From Elusimicrobiota bacterium (GTDB taxonomy: Bacteria > Elusimicrobiota > Elusimicrobia > F11), in the NCBI GenBank assembly GCA_003140895.1, contig PLLH01000061.1, positions 1-36,976 on the forward strand: a DNA stretch of 36,976 nt. Reading direction: 5' to 3'. Within the stretch, counting starts at the first letter, position 1; each line of letters begins with the position of its first letter. A model generated the notes under the pieces. That model was not told where the DNA came from. It saw nothing but the letters and a program-made list of their open reading frames with translations, and made no database searches. Shown piece by piece: positions 1-7,431 of the stretch. Made by a program: the position numbers and the translations under genes.

Positions 1-1
1 G

Positions 2-574
2 CGCTTCTTGTCCGATGCCTTTATCAATAAACTCGATGGATACACCTCGTCAGAGGTGATTCGAAATTATCGGGAGGATTTTGAACGTGACGCGCCCGAC
101 GGTGCCGATGAGCTTCATTGGATGACGTATTTGGATTTGCGGTTCCGATTGCCGGAGCTGTTGCTCATGCGCGTCGATAAAATGACGATGGCCACCGCCG
201 TCGAAGCCCGCGTTCCCTTCTTGGATCAAGAATTTATCCGGCTTGTGATGGGGATTTCACAAAAGATGAAATTTAAAAATAAAACCCTGAAATATCTCCT
301 TAAGAAAGCCGTTGAGCCGCTTCTGCCGCGGGAGATTATTCATCGGCCCAAACAAGGGTTCGCGGTCCCGATTGATGAGTGGTTTCAGTCGCGGGCGCGC
401 GCGTGGTCGGATCGGAAGATCATGGATTTTGTCAAACGATCGCCCTATTTCAATAAAGAAGCCATGGCGTCCTTTTTGCAGCATTCCAACGGTAAGATGA
501 CGTGGTTTCTTCTTAATTTTGTTCTGTGGCATGAGACGTGGATTGAAGAGAAGTCGCTGGACCTGCCTTTTTAG
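2..574 (+). CDS. AsnB-type glutamine-dependent amidotransferase, C-terminal part (5' end outside window)
   Basis: This frame is open from the first full codon of the window, so the gene starts upstream and only about 190 C-terminal residues are visible. They match the end of the ATP-dependent synthetase domain of class B asparagine synthetases. The RVDKMTMATAVEARVPFLD stretch is the hallmark helix and loop of the family, followed by an LP..I..RPKQGF..P...W motif near the C terminus. Family members activate a carboxylate with ATP and amidate it with ammonia from glutamine. In polysaccharide loci they are often linked to amidation of uronic acids rather than to asparagine synthesis. The glutaminase domain and the SGGxDS loop lie outside the window and cannot be checked. 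The gene ends 12 bases before the heparinase-like gene and is probably co-transcribed with it. Confidence 0.9.
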   Translation, partial: RFLSDAFINKLDGYTSSEVIRNYREDFERDAPDGADELHWMTYLDLRFRLPELLLMRVDKMTMATAVEARVPFLDQEFIRLVMGISQKMKFKNKTLKYLLKKAVEPLLPREIIHRPKQGFAVPIDEWFQSRARAWSDRKIMDFVKRSPYFNKEAMASFLQHSNGKMTWFLLNFVLWHETWIEEKSLDLPF

Positions 575-586
575 AGGAATTGAACC

Positions 587-2623
587 TTGGATATCTTTCA
601 TCGCCTTCATCGTTTTGAACGTCTCTCGAAAACAGAGATCCCGCTGGTTGTTTTTCATCGGCTGAGGAGATCCTTCTGGAGCTTCCTCGAGCGTGTTTCA
701 TCCAAGTCAACGCCGACTTCCCCAAAACCCCATTCTCTTCGCCCGCTCTCGTTATTGCATAAAGATGTGATGACGCCGGGCTTTGGGCAATATTTTAGCG
801 AGATCTTTCCGGAGGAGGCCGCCGAACTGCTTCGAGAGGCCGACCTCGCCATTAACCTTATCGTGGATCTGTTGGGGTCCGGCCCGGTTGATCTGGCCTC
901 ATTTAAGACCCGGCCGAATTTGAAAGTGATTAAGGGAGCGCAGTTGAGCGCTGTTAAGCCGGGCCTGATCGGGCGTATCCCTTGGCACTTTGACGTCAAA
1001 TCGGGAATCGGATGGGATCCCGCCGCGTTTTATGCGGATATTCGTTATGGGGAAATCCTGGGGGCAGATATTAAAGTCCCGTGGGAATTATCTCGATGTC
1101 AGCATTTTGTGACGTTAGGCCAAGCCTACCGCCTGACCATGGATGAGAAATACGCCCGCTGTTTTGTTGAACAGGCTCAAGATTGGATGGACCAGAATCC
1201 CGTTAAAATCGGAGTCAATTGGTCATCTCCTATGGACGTCGCTCTGCGCGCCTGCAATTGGTTATTGGCGCTGGAGCTCTTTCAGGGGTCTTCATCGGTG
1301 TCCAATGGATTTAAGGAGCGGATATCGGCGACGTTGTGGGAACACGGACGCCATGTGGCGCGCCATTTGGAATGGGGCGGGCGGATTTCAACCAATCATT
1401 ATATTTCGAATTTGCTTGGGCTGGCTTACCTGGGAAAAGCCTTCGGGCATGTCCCGTGGGAACGGTTTGCCTCGAAGGAATTTCAAAAAGAAATCCTCAG
1501 TCAGACGTATGATGATGGCGCTGATTTTGAAGGGTCCACCGCCTACCATAAATTTGTTCTTGAGATGTTTTTCTTCGGATCTCGGATGTTGGACTTAAAA
1601 GAGGCTCCCTTCCACGCCCGGTTGCGTCTGATGTTTCAATGCCTTCAGCAGACCATGATGAGTGACGGGCATATTCCGCTTGTGGGGGACAACGACAGTG
1701 GCCGAATTCACTCGTTGTTTAGGCGCCCGGATTCGGATGGACGCGCCCTGCTGAATTGGGGAGCCCTTCATTTTAAGGATCATCAGCTCAAGGTGCACGG
1801 GTGGGAAAAGACATCTGACATTGCGTGGCTCTATGGCTTTTCAGGCTACGAATCATTTAAGGCGTATTATGGAATGAGTTCGTCGGAGATTCCGTCAAAA
1901 CAGCCGTCCTCCTCGGGCTTCCTGGTGCTTCGCGGGCCCAATCATTACCTCAGTTTCTCCGCCCAACCCAATGGAACGCGGGGCGTGGGGAATCACACGC
2001 ATAACGACAAATTGAGTTTTACGTTGTGCGTTGAAGGGCAACGGTATTTCGTGGACCCCGGAACGGTTCTCTATAGCTCAAATCCGTCGATGAGAAACCT
2101 GTTTCGGTCGACCGCCATGCACAACACGGTGCAAGTGGATGGGATGGAGCAAAATGAAATGAAACCCGACTCTCTTTTTTCATTGGGAGATGACGCGGAG
2201 GTTTCTGTTCACCAATTCATTCCGGGTCGGAAAATCAATGCCACTCATTCAGGGTATGAAAGGCTGGCCGATCCCGTGATCCATCGCCGGATCATTGAAA
2301 AAAGCGACCACGCGTTGGAATGGATGCTGGTGGATGAATTTTCAGGGACGGGGGAACATCGCTTTCAGTGGACCTTTATGTTGGACCCGGAAATTCGGGT
2401 TAAACGAATTTCGCCCGGCCAGGTCACTCTTTTTTCAAAGAAAGGAGGCCTGACGTTCGAATGTCTTAATCCCACCATGGAATCTCTGGTTGAGGACGTT
2501 TCAGTGGCGCCCGCTTACGGTGTTTTGCAGGAGTCCAAAGCCATTCGTTTTCGCGCGGAAGGAACCATGCCGATGCGCGTGGAGTTTAGAATTCGTTTCG
2601 ATGAAAAATTAAAGGAGCGTTAA
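587..2623 (+). CDS. Heparinase II/III-family protein (alginate lyase-like toroid plus beta-sheet domain)
   Basis: The 678-residue product has the two-part layout of heparinase II/III-like polysaccharide lyases. An N-terminal alpha/alpha-toroid half contains WHFDVKSGIGW and NHYISNLLGLAYLGKAF. A C-terminal half contains NHTHNDKLSFTL, then FVDPGT and HNTVQVDG, where the family keeps its histidines. These enzymes cleave uronic-acid glycans by beta-elimination. In biosynthesis clusters they often sit beside AsnB-type amidotransferases, as here, and their substrate is usually unknown. I see no signal peptide: the N terminus is basic and lacks a hydrophobic core, so export is uncertain. The start is a TTG with AGAGGA seven bases upstream. 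The downstream RmlD-like gene begins six bases after the stop. Confidence 0.85.
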   Translation: MDIFHRLHRFERLSKTEIPLVVFHRLRRSFWSFLERVSSKSTPTSPKPHSLRPLSLLHKDVMTPGFGQYFSEIFPEEAAELLREADLAINLIVDLLGSGPVDLASFKTRPNLKVIKGAQLSAVKPGLIGRIPWHFDVKSGIGWDPAAFYADIRYGEILGADIKVPWELSRCQHFVTLGQAYRLTMDEKYARCFVEQAQDWMDQNPVKIGVNWSSPMDVALRACNWLLALELFQGSSSVSNGFKERISATLWEHGRHVARHLEWGGRISTNHYISNLLGLAYLGKAFGHVPWERFASKEFQKEILSQTYDDGADFEGSTAYHKFVLEMFFFGSRMLDLKEAPFHARLRLMFQCLQQTMMSDGHIPLVGDNDSGRIHSLFRRPDSDGRALLNWGALHFKDHQLKVHGWEKTSDIAWLYGFSGYESFKAYYGMSSSEIPSKQPSSSGFLVLRGPNHYLSFSAQPNGTRGVGNHTHNDKLSFTLCVEGQRYFVDPGTVLYSSNPSMRNLFRSTAMHNTVQVDGMEQNEMKPDSLFSLGDDAEVSVHQFIPGRKINATHSGYERLADPVIHRRIIEKSDHALEWMLVDEFSGTGEHRFQWTFMLDPEIRVKRISPGQVTLFSKKGGLTFECLNPTMESLVEDVSVAPAYGVLQESKAIRFRAEGTMPMRVEFRIRFDEKLKER

Positions 2624-2628
2624 CACCG

Positions 2629-3465
2629 GTGAAAATTTCACTTTTTGGCGCGAAAGGCATGTTAGGGTCGGATTTGGTGAACCTAGCTCCGAAAGAGACC
2701 CGGATTTTATCTCACGATCTGGAAACGAATATCACGAACCTTAATACCGTGGAGGGAGCGTTGAAAGCAGATCGGCCCGATGGGGTCATCAACGCCGTGG
2801 CCTTCACCAACGTCGATGGGGCGGAAAAGGAGCCCGGAGAAGCGTTCCTCGTTAACGGAAAAGGCCCGGAGCACCTGGCCGTTGTTTGTGCGGAGCTGGA
2901 TATTCCGCTCATCCAGATATCCACCGATTTTGTCTTTGACGGGAATCGGGAATCGCTTTACACCGAAGAAGACCGACCCACTCCTCTTTCCAAATACGGA
3001 GAGTCGAAGTTGGCCGGAGAAACATCGGCCCGCCGATGGGTCAAACATTATATTTTGAGGACCAGTTCACTTTATGGCACCGGGCGCGATAATCACGCCG
3101 CACGCGTTTTGAAAGCCATCAAGAACAAAGAGAAGATTAATGTCGCGACTGATCTTTTTTGCTCGCCCACCTTCACGGGGGATTTGGCCCGGTGGATCTA
3201 TCAACTGATTGAAAAGAAGCCTCCATATGGGACGTATCATGTATGCCACACCGGGTTTTGTTCCCGATACGACTTTGCCGCGCGGATCTGTGAGCTTAAA
3301 AATGTGGATCCAAGCACCATTTTGAATCCCATCACAATGGAATCGCTTCACTTGCCAGCCAGACGCCCTCTGCATGCCTGCCTTTCGATGAACAAGTGGG
3401 AAAAACAGGTGGGAGCTCTATTGAGTTGGCAAGATGGGTTGGAAAACTACTTATCGGCTCTTTAA
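2629..3465 (+). CDS. rmlD: RmlD-like NAD(P)-dependent sugar-nucleotide reductase (dTDP-4-dehydrorhamnose reductase family)
   Basis: This 278-residue short-chain reductase has the extended-SDR layout. A GAKGMLG nucleotide-binding loop lies at residues 7-13, an STDFVFDG segment holds the catalytic Thr, and YGESK gives Tyr123 and Lys127. The length and the ISTDFVFDG/YGESKLAGE pair are typical of RmlD/SpsK, which reduces dTDP-4-keto-L-rhamnose to dTDP-L-rhamnose. No rmlA, rmlB or rmlC is in the window, so the substrate is either supplied from elsewhere or is different. The start is GTG, with AAAGGAG about 11 bases upstream. The gene converges with the PseI-like gene on the other strand across a 32-base gap. 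Confidence 0.82.
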   Translation: MKISLFGAKGMLGSDLVNLAPKETRILSHDLETNITNLNTVEGALKADRPDGVINAVAFTNVDGAEKEPGEAFLVNGKGPEHLAVVCAELDIPLIQISTDFVFDGNRESLYTEEDRPTPLSKYGESKLAGETSARRWVKHYILRTSSLYGTGRDNHAARVLKAIKNKEKINVATDLFCSPTFTGDLARWIYQLIEKKPPYGTYHVCHTGFCSRYDFAARICELKNVDPSTILNPITMESLHLPARRPLHACLSMNKWEKQVGALLSWQDGLENYLSAL

Positions 3466-3497
3466 GAGCTGATGGACATTAACGAGGTTATTCTACC

Positions 3498-4637
3498 TTA
3501 GTTCTTCGAAGCGAGTAAATGTTCCCAAGAAATCCCTTCTCCTGATTTGATGGAGTGAGTTGTCTTGCAGTTTAAAATGACCTTCCAAAAACGCGGATGC
3601 AATCCGGGCTTCAAATTCCGTTCCGAACGAAGAATACGAATGTTTTGAGGGGTCAGAACGCCGCCTTCGGGAATTGCCTGGACGGCGTGAATGCTTCTTT
3701 TGTCGCACGGATACAGGTCCGCTTCGGCCGGTGCGATTTCTTTCCGACCATGTCCCAGAATCACTTGCACTTGAGTCTTTCCGTAGGTTTCTTTCAGCGA
3801 ATTGAGTCGATCATCGGGTTTTATTTTCTCAATAGATCGTATGGCTGCCACCATTTCTTTGAGTTCATTTGGTTCAAGGGAAAAAGGATGATCAGGGCCG
3901 GCTGTGGCCCGGTTTAAAGTGAAATGTTTTTCGATAAAACAAGCTCCAACAGCCGTCGCCATTTGGGGAACGCATTGGTAATCCAATGAGTGATCGGAAA
4001 ATCCGATGGGCAGGCCGAAAGCGTTTGTGAGAGTTTCAATGATTTTAATGTTTAGTTGATCCATTGGACAGGGATAGGATGAAATGCAATGGAGTAACCC
4101 AATCGGAGCCTGTGGGTTGATGCCGCGGATAGTTGAAAGGGCTTCTTCGATATCTGCCATCGTGCTGATGCCCGTTGAGCATAGCAGGGGCTTCCCAAAG
4201 CGGGCTGCTTCTTCGAGAAGTGGAAGATGGTTCAATTCCGGAGAGGCAATTTTGAAAGCGGAAACCCCAAGAGAATTCAGGCGCAGAACGGCGTTTTCAT
4301 CAAAAGGAGAGCACAAGAACGCTATTCCCTGTTTCTCTGAGTATGATTTCAATTCTTCCAGCCACGAGTCCGGAATTTCATTTTTTCGAATGACATCAAA
4401 AAAATCCGCTTCTCCCATGGGAGTCGGAACCACGCCGCAATTGGGGGGATAGAGGTGCTCCGCATGAAAAAGCTGAAACTTGATGGCATCGGCTCCGGCT
4501 TCCGCCGCTACGTCGACCAGCTTGCGGGCTAAATTCAAGTCGCGATTGTGGTTGCTTCCGGCTTCGGCAATAACATAAACGGGATTCCCGATCCCGACTC
4601 TTTTCTTGCCGATGTTGAAGGTTGAGATGGGAGGCAT
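3498..4637 (-). CDS. pseI: Sialic-acid synthase family protein (NeuB/PseI) with C-terminal SAF domain
   Basis: The 379-residue protein opens with a NeuB-type TIM barrel: VIAEAGSNHNRDLNLA, then GADAIKFQ, SPFDE, KIASPE, STGIS, GFSDH and EKHFTLNR..GPDHPFSLEP. It ends in an antifreeze/SAF-like domain from about residue 310 (CDKRSIHAVQAIPEGGVL). The family condenses phosphoenolpyruvate with a six-carbon amino sugar to give a nonulosonic acid. With PseB, PseC and PseG homologues in the window, pseudaminic acid is the likely product. The motifs alone also fit NeuB or LegI, so the symbol rests on context. It lies five bases downstream of the methyltransferase on the minus strand and away from the rest of the pathway. 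Confidence 0.85.
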   Translation of the reverse strand: MPPISTFNIGKKRVGIGNPVYVIAEAGSNHNRDLNLARKLVDVAAEAGADAIKFQLFHAEHLYPPNCGVVPTPMGEADFFDVIRKNEIPDSWLEELKSYSEKQGIAFLCSPFDENAVLRLNSLGVSAFKIASPELNHLPLLEEAARFGKPLLCSTGISTMADIEEALSTIRGINPQAPIGLLHCISSYPCPMDQLNIKIIETLTNAFGLPIGFSDHSLDYQCVPQMATAVGACFIEKHFTLNRATAGPDHPFSLEPNELKEMVAAIRSIEKIKPDDRLNSLKETYGKTQVQVILGHGRKEIAPAEADLYPCDKRSIHAVQAIPEGGVLTPQNIRILRSERNLKPGLHPRFWKVILNCKTTHSIKSGEGISWEHLLASKN

Positions 4638-4642
4638 TTTCT

Positions 4643-5356
4643 TTATCGTTCCACCGTGATGAGCCAGTCCGAATTGACAGCTTTTCTATTTAGGAAGGAA
4701 ACCTCGGATTTTTCAAAACTGAGGTTCCGGAATTTATTAAATAACGACTTCACTTCTTTTTCCGAGACAAAATGTTGAACCGTCCCGGCTTCGTTGGTTT
4801 TTTGGGTTGATAATTTAAACGTGTGGGGTTCAACCTGTTTGCCTTTCCCAAAACGGAAATCGTCGGTTGTTCGGATGATAATGAAAGCCTTTCCTCCGGG
4901 TTTTAAAACTCGATGAACTTCTCCGATGGCTTTAGTCATGATGCGGGAATCGCCATAGTAGAAAACGCCGAAACTGATCACGGCGTCAAAAAAAGAGGAT
5001 TCAAAAGGCAGTTTCGTCATTGAGGCTTCAAAAAGGGAGGGTTTCAGATGCCACTGTTTCAGCCATTCCGCGCAATGCCGCAGCCCTTCAGCTGAAATAT
5101 CCACGCCATATGACTGGAAACCGAGTTCACCCAGTAATTTAAGATGTCGGCCGCCACCAACACCGATATCCAGAGCTTTGAGAATTTTTCTTCCCTGCAA
5201 CGCCTGCTTAAAGTGAACCATCAGGAACCGGACCACGTTTTCATTCGGATATTGAGGCCGAAAACGCTGGTGTTGATGCAAGGCGTCCCAAAACACAGAG
5301 TGTGTTCGAATTAAAGCGCCTTGATCCGCATCCGGGATGGGTTTTTTCTTAATCAT
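4643..5356 (-). CDS. Class I SAM-dependent methyltransferase
   Basis: About 237 residues with a standard Rossmann methyltransferase core. ALDIGVGGGRHLKLL is motif I, YGVDIS supplies the acidic residue at the end of beta 2, FDAVISFGVFYY is motif II, and VLKPGGKAFIII is the post-motif strand. The C-terminal third (EKEVKSLFNKF onwards) resembles other small-molecule methyltransferases of glycan loci. The acceptor cannot be read from sequence; a sugar hydroxyl or amine is likely from its place just upstream of the nonulosonate synthase gene. I chose the ATG at 5356, behind a close AGGTG. An in-frame GTG two codons upstream (5362) is possible but lacks a good ribosome site. Confidence 0.8.
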   Translation of the reverse strand: MIKKKPIPDADQGALIRTHSVFWDALHQHQRFRPQYPNENVVRFLMVHFKQALQGRKILKALDIGVGGGRHLKLLGELGFQSYGVDISAEGLRHCAEWLKQWHLKPSLFEASMTKLPFESSFFDAVISFGVFYYGDSRIMTKAIGEVHRVLKPGGKAFIIIRTTDDFRFGKGKQVEPHTFKLSTQKTNEAGTVQHFVSEKEVKSLFNKFRNLSFEKSEVSFLNRKAVNSDWLITVER

Positions 5357-5396
5357 ATACACCTGTGCGTCGGAGAAAATAACCAGAATTTTTTGT

Positions 5397-5411
5397 GTTC
5401 AGTTTGTGAAC
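5397..5411. promoter_or_regulatory. Palindrome GTTCA-N5-TGAAC, candidate operator 1
   Basis: A perfect 5-bp inverted repeat with a 5-base centre (GTTTG). It lies three bases upstream of a perfect TATAAT (5414-5419), where a bound repressor would occlude the promoter. A second site with the same core, TTCA-N5-TGAAC, occurs at 5564. Winged-helix regulators of the MarR type bind short palindromes of this kind. The link to the regulator encoded at 5603 is inferred. Confidence 0.45.
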
Positions 5412-5413
5412 GC

Positions 5414-5419
5414 TATAAT
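5414..5419. promoter_or_regulatory. TATAAT box, candidate -10
   Basis: A perfect plus-strand TATAAT. Its best upstream -35 partner is weak (TTTTGT at 5391-5396, 17-base spacer). On the minus strand the overlapping TATAGC (5417-5412) pairs with TTGACG (5438-5433) at a short 15-base spacing and could drive the methyltransferase. Direction is therefore not settled. Confidence 0.35.
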
Positions 5420-5426
5420 TTAGGTC

Positions 5427-5455
5427 ATTTATCGTCAAGATTTATCAACCGATAA
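5427..5455. repeat. Cluster of three TTATC/GATAA boxes
   Basis: ATTTATC occurs twice as a direct repeat (5427-5433 and 5440-5446), and CGATAA (5450-5455) forms an inverted repeat with TTATCG (5429-5434), about two helical turns apart. The arrangement looks like a protein-binding array in the middle of the divergent region, but the region is AT-rich and the boxes are short. Confidence 0.3.
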
Positions 5456-5459
5456 TAGC

Positions 5460-5488
5460 TTGACTTCTCGGCTTGTTTTGTGGAAAAT
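5460..5488 (+). promoter_or_regulatory. Candidate sigma-70-type promoter for the long operon
   Basis: TTGACT at 5460-5465 matches the -35 consensus at five of six positions and is followed after 17 bases by GAAAAT (5483-5488), four of six for the -10. Transcription from here would give a leader of roughly 105-110 bases before the regulator start at 5603. It would pass through the second palindrome at 5564. Confidence 0.4.
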
Positions 5489-5563
5489 ACGATATCCTTA
5501 AGAGAGACTGATGCTACCAGCGTATTGGATTCATATCCATGCGCTTTTTTTGTCTATGTTCCA

Positions 5564-5577
5564 TTCAATTATTGAAC
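5564..5577. promoter_or_regulatory. Palindrome TTCA-N5-TGAAC, candidate operator 2
   Basis: TTCAATTATTGAA is an inverted repeat broken only at its central base and followed by C, so it shares TTCA-N5-TGAAC with the site at 5398. The two cores are 166 bases apart. It lies 26 bases upstream of the regulator start codon, a usual place for an autoregulatory operator. Confidence 0.45.
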
Positions 5578-5602
5578 GGTGAGGGCCTGTTAACAAAAAT
5601 CC

Positions 5603-6232
5603 ATGAACAACAACCCTGATTCGATCGATGCACATTCAGCTCATCAAAGCGGAGACGTGGATGAAAACTCTCTACGGATCCTCGACCTGCTGGCCGAAGA
5701 GCCGTACGTCTCACAACGTGAACTCTCGGAAAAGGTGGGACTTTCGGTTGGGCTGATCAATTTAATCATCAAACGCCTCGCCACAACCGGTTACATCAAG
5801 ATTTCCAACCTAAACCCCAAAAAAGTGGGCTATTTTTTGACGAAAATGGGGTTGTCCGAGCAAATGCGCCGCTCCTATTATTACCTCAATAAGACGATCC
5901 AGACCTATAAAAACGTCATGAATCGGACCGACCAGTTAATCCTTAATTTGAAAGAGAAGGGGCATAAAAAATTCGTCATCGTGGGAGAGGGGGAAATCGC
6001 CGATCTGGTGACTCAAAGCTTTCGCCGATTGAACGACCCGGCCATCACCTGGACCCATGTTCCTGCCGAACCTCCGAAGGAATCGGAGAAAGAAGCGGTC
6101 ATTCTGGACGCCCGTTTTGGCGATAACGGCACCCCGGGGATTTCGGTTTTGTCGACGCTGATGAATATCAAACAACATCAGGTATTTGATTTTTCTCCGC
6201 TGGACGCCTCTCAGGGGGAACAGCTCCCATGA
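5603..6232 (+). CDS. Winged-helix (MarR/EPS-associated type) regulator with C-terminal Rossmann-like domain
   Basis: The 209-residue protein has a winged helix-turn-helix at about residues 22-80 (LRILDLLAEEPYVSQRELSE, then KVGLSVGLINLIIKRLATTG). This resembles the EPS-associated MarR-like regulators found at the head of exopolysaccharide loci. Those are often only about 110 residues long. Here a second domain follows, with KKFVIVGEGEIADLV near residues 120-134, a GxGxxA loop typical of nucleotide-binding Rossmann folds, and a later VILDARFG strand. I infer that it senses a nucleotide or nucleotide-sugar ligand. No strong ribosome site precedes the ATG. Its stop overlaps the start of pseC (ATGA), so the two are translationally coupled. 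It probably controls the divergent region just upstream. Confidence 0.8.
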   Translation: MNNNPDSIDAHSAHQSGDVDENSLRILDLLAEEPYVSQRELSEKVGLSVGLINLIIKRLATTGYIKISNLNPKKVGYFLTKMGLSEQMRRSYYYLNKTIQTYKNVMNRTDQLILNLKEKGHKKFVIVGEGEIADLVTQSFRRLNDPAITWTHVPAEPPKESEKEAVILDARFGDNGTPGISVLSTLMNIKQHQVFDFSPLDASQGEQLP

Positions 6233-7410
6233 AACAAGAGATGAAACACTCTCCTATTCCTTACGCCAAGCAATCAATTAATGACGAGGATATTGCCGCT
6301 GTCGTGGACGTCCTTAAGTCGCCGTATTTAACAACGGGGCCGAAAGTCAAAGAATTTGAAAACGCCGTCGCGAAAAAAGTTGGCGCCGCTTTTGGTGTTG
6401 CGGTGTCATCCGGAACGGCCGGACTCCATGCCGCCATGGCTGTAGCCGGAATCAAGCCGGGCGACGAAGTGCTCGTTTCAACGATGTCATTCCTGGCATC
6501 CTCTAATTGCGTTCTATACATGGGCGCCAAACCGGTTTTCGTTGATTCTCTCCCCAAGGGGTTTAATTTGGATCCCGCCGACGCCGCGAAGAAAATCACC
6601 TCCAAAACGAAGGCTCTCGTGGCTGTTGATTTTGCCGGAGAACCGGCTGACTGGGACGCCCTGTTGGCTCTGGCCAGAAAACACAAGCTCGTCGTTATTG
6701 AAGACGCGGCGCACGCCCTGGGAGCGGTGTATAGATCCAAACCGGTCGGCTCGTTCGCGGATATGACCGTGTTCAGTTTCCATCCGGTCAAACACATCAC
6801 CACCGGCGAAGGCGGCCTGGTCACAACGAACAACGAAATTTTTGCCAAACAACTGCGGAAATTCCGGCATCACGGCATCGACGTGGATGTGGTGGCGCGG
6901 GACGCTCAAAAAACCTGGAAATATGACATGGTGGAGTTGGGATACAACTTGCGTCTCTCCGACATCCAATGCGCCCTCGGCATTTCCCAGCTGAAACGTC
7001 TGGATTTATTTCTGTCCCGCCGGGACGAAATTGTCGTCGGTTACGACAAATTTTTTGGATCTCTGCCCTTTGTTGATCTTCCTCCTCGTCCCTCAACCGG
7101 AACCGGAAGCCGCCACGCCTGGCATCTCTACATTCTGTCTCTCCGGCTGGATAAATTGACCGCCTCCCGCGATGAAATTTTCTCTTTTATGAGGGAGGCG
7201 GGCATCGGCGTTCATGTTCACTACAAACCCATTCACCTTCATCCGTATTATTCGCAACAGGGATACAAAAAAGGGGATTGTCCTCAGGCGGAACTTATCC
7301 ATGAACGGATGCTGACTGTTCCTCTATACGCCGATTTGACGGACTTTGAACTGGCGCGCGTTGAAACGGCGTTTCAGGACTGTTTTAAACGATTTGGCAT
7401 TAAGAAGTAA
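6229..7410 (+). CDS. pseC: UDP-4-amino-4,6-dideoxy-L-AltNAc transaminase (PseC-type, DegT/DnrJ/EryC1 family)
   Basis: The 393-residue PLP enzyme matches PseC in layout. It opens with IPYAKQSINDEDIAAVVDVL and SPYLTTGP, then SSGTAGLHAA, the VIEDAAHALGA motif with Asp159 for the pyridine nitrogen, and VFSFHPVKHITTGEGG with the PLP lysine at 188. PseC aminates C4 of the 4-keto sugar made by PseB, using glutamate as the usual donor. The gene overlaps the regulator stop by four bases and is followed 21 bases later by pseB. C before B is the reverse of reaction order. An internal ATG at codon 5 could also serve as the start. Confidence 0.9.
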   Translation: MKQEMKHSPIPYAKQSINDEDIAAVVDVLKSPYLTTGPKVKEFENAVAKKVGAAFGVAVSSGTAGLHAAMAVAGIKPGDEVLVSTMSFLASSNCVLYMGAKPVFVDSLPKGFNLDPADAAKKITSKTKALVAVDFAGEPADWDALLALARKHKLVVIEDAAHALGAVYRSKPVGSFADMTVFSFHPVKHITTGEGGLVTTNNEIFAKQLRKFRHHGIDVDVVARDAQKTWKYDMVELGYNLRLSDIQCALGISQLKRLDLFLSRRDEIVVGYDKFFGSLPFVDLPPRPSTGTGSRHAWHLYILSLRLDKLTASRDEIFSFMREAGIGVHVHYKPIHLHPYYSQQGYKKGDCPQAELIHERMLTVPLYADLTDFELARVETAFQDCFKRFGIKK

Positions 7411-7431
7411 AAATTCATTTGAGGTGACATT

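Larger units (their letters stand above)
5357..5602. promoter_or_regulatory. Divergent intergenic control region
   Basis: This 246-base stretch is the only sizeable non-coding gap in the window. It separates the minus-strand methyltransferase/PseI pair from the long plus-strand operon. It holds promoter-like boxes, two matching palindromes, and GATAA/TTATC repeats, which are listed separately. I see no RNA gene, small ORF with a good ribosome site, or convincing terminator hairpin. Both gene sets presumably start from here, because the genes on either side are otherwise almost gapless. Confidence 0.75.

Noticed and set aside
3457-3469. Small hairpin GCTC-TTTAA-GAGC at the rmlD stop, as a possible terminator
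   Set aside because: The stem is only four bases and no T-run follows on either strand, so it is not convincing as a terminator between the convergent genes.
5508-5521. Minus-strand GCTGGTAGCATCAG, similar to the ops/JUMPStart element GGCGGTAG
   Set aside because: It matches only part of the consensus, lies on the strand opposite to the long operon, and would sit upstream of the likely methyltransferase promoter.
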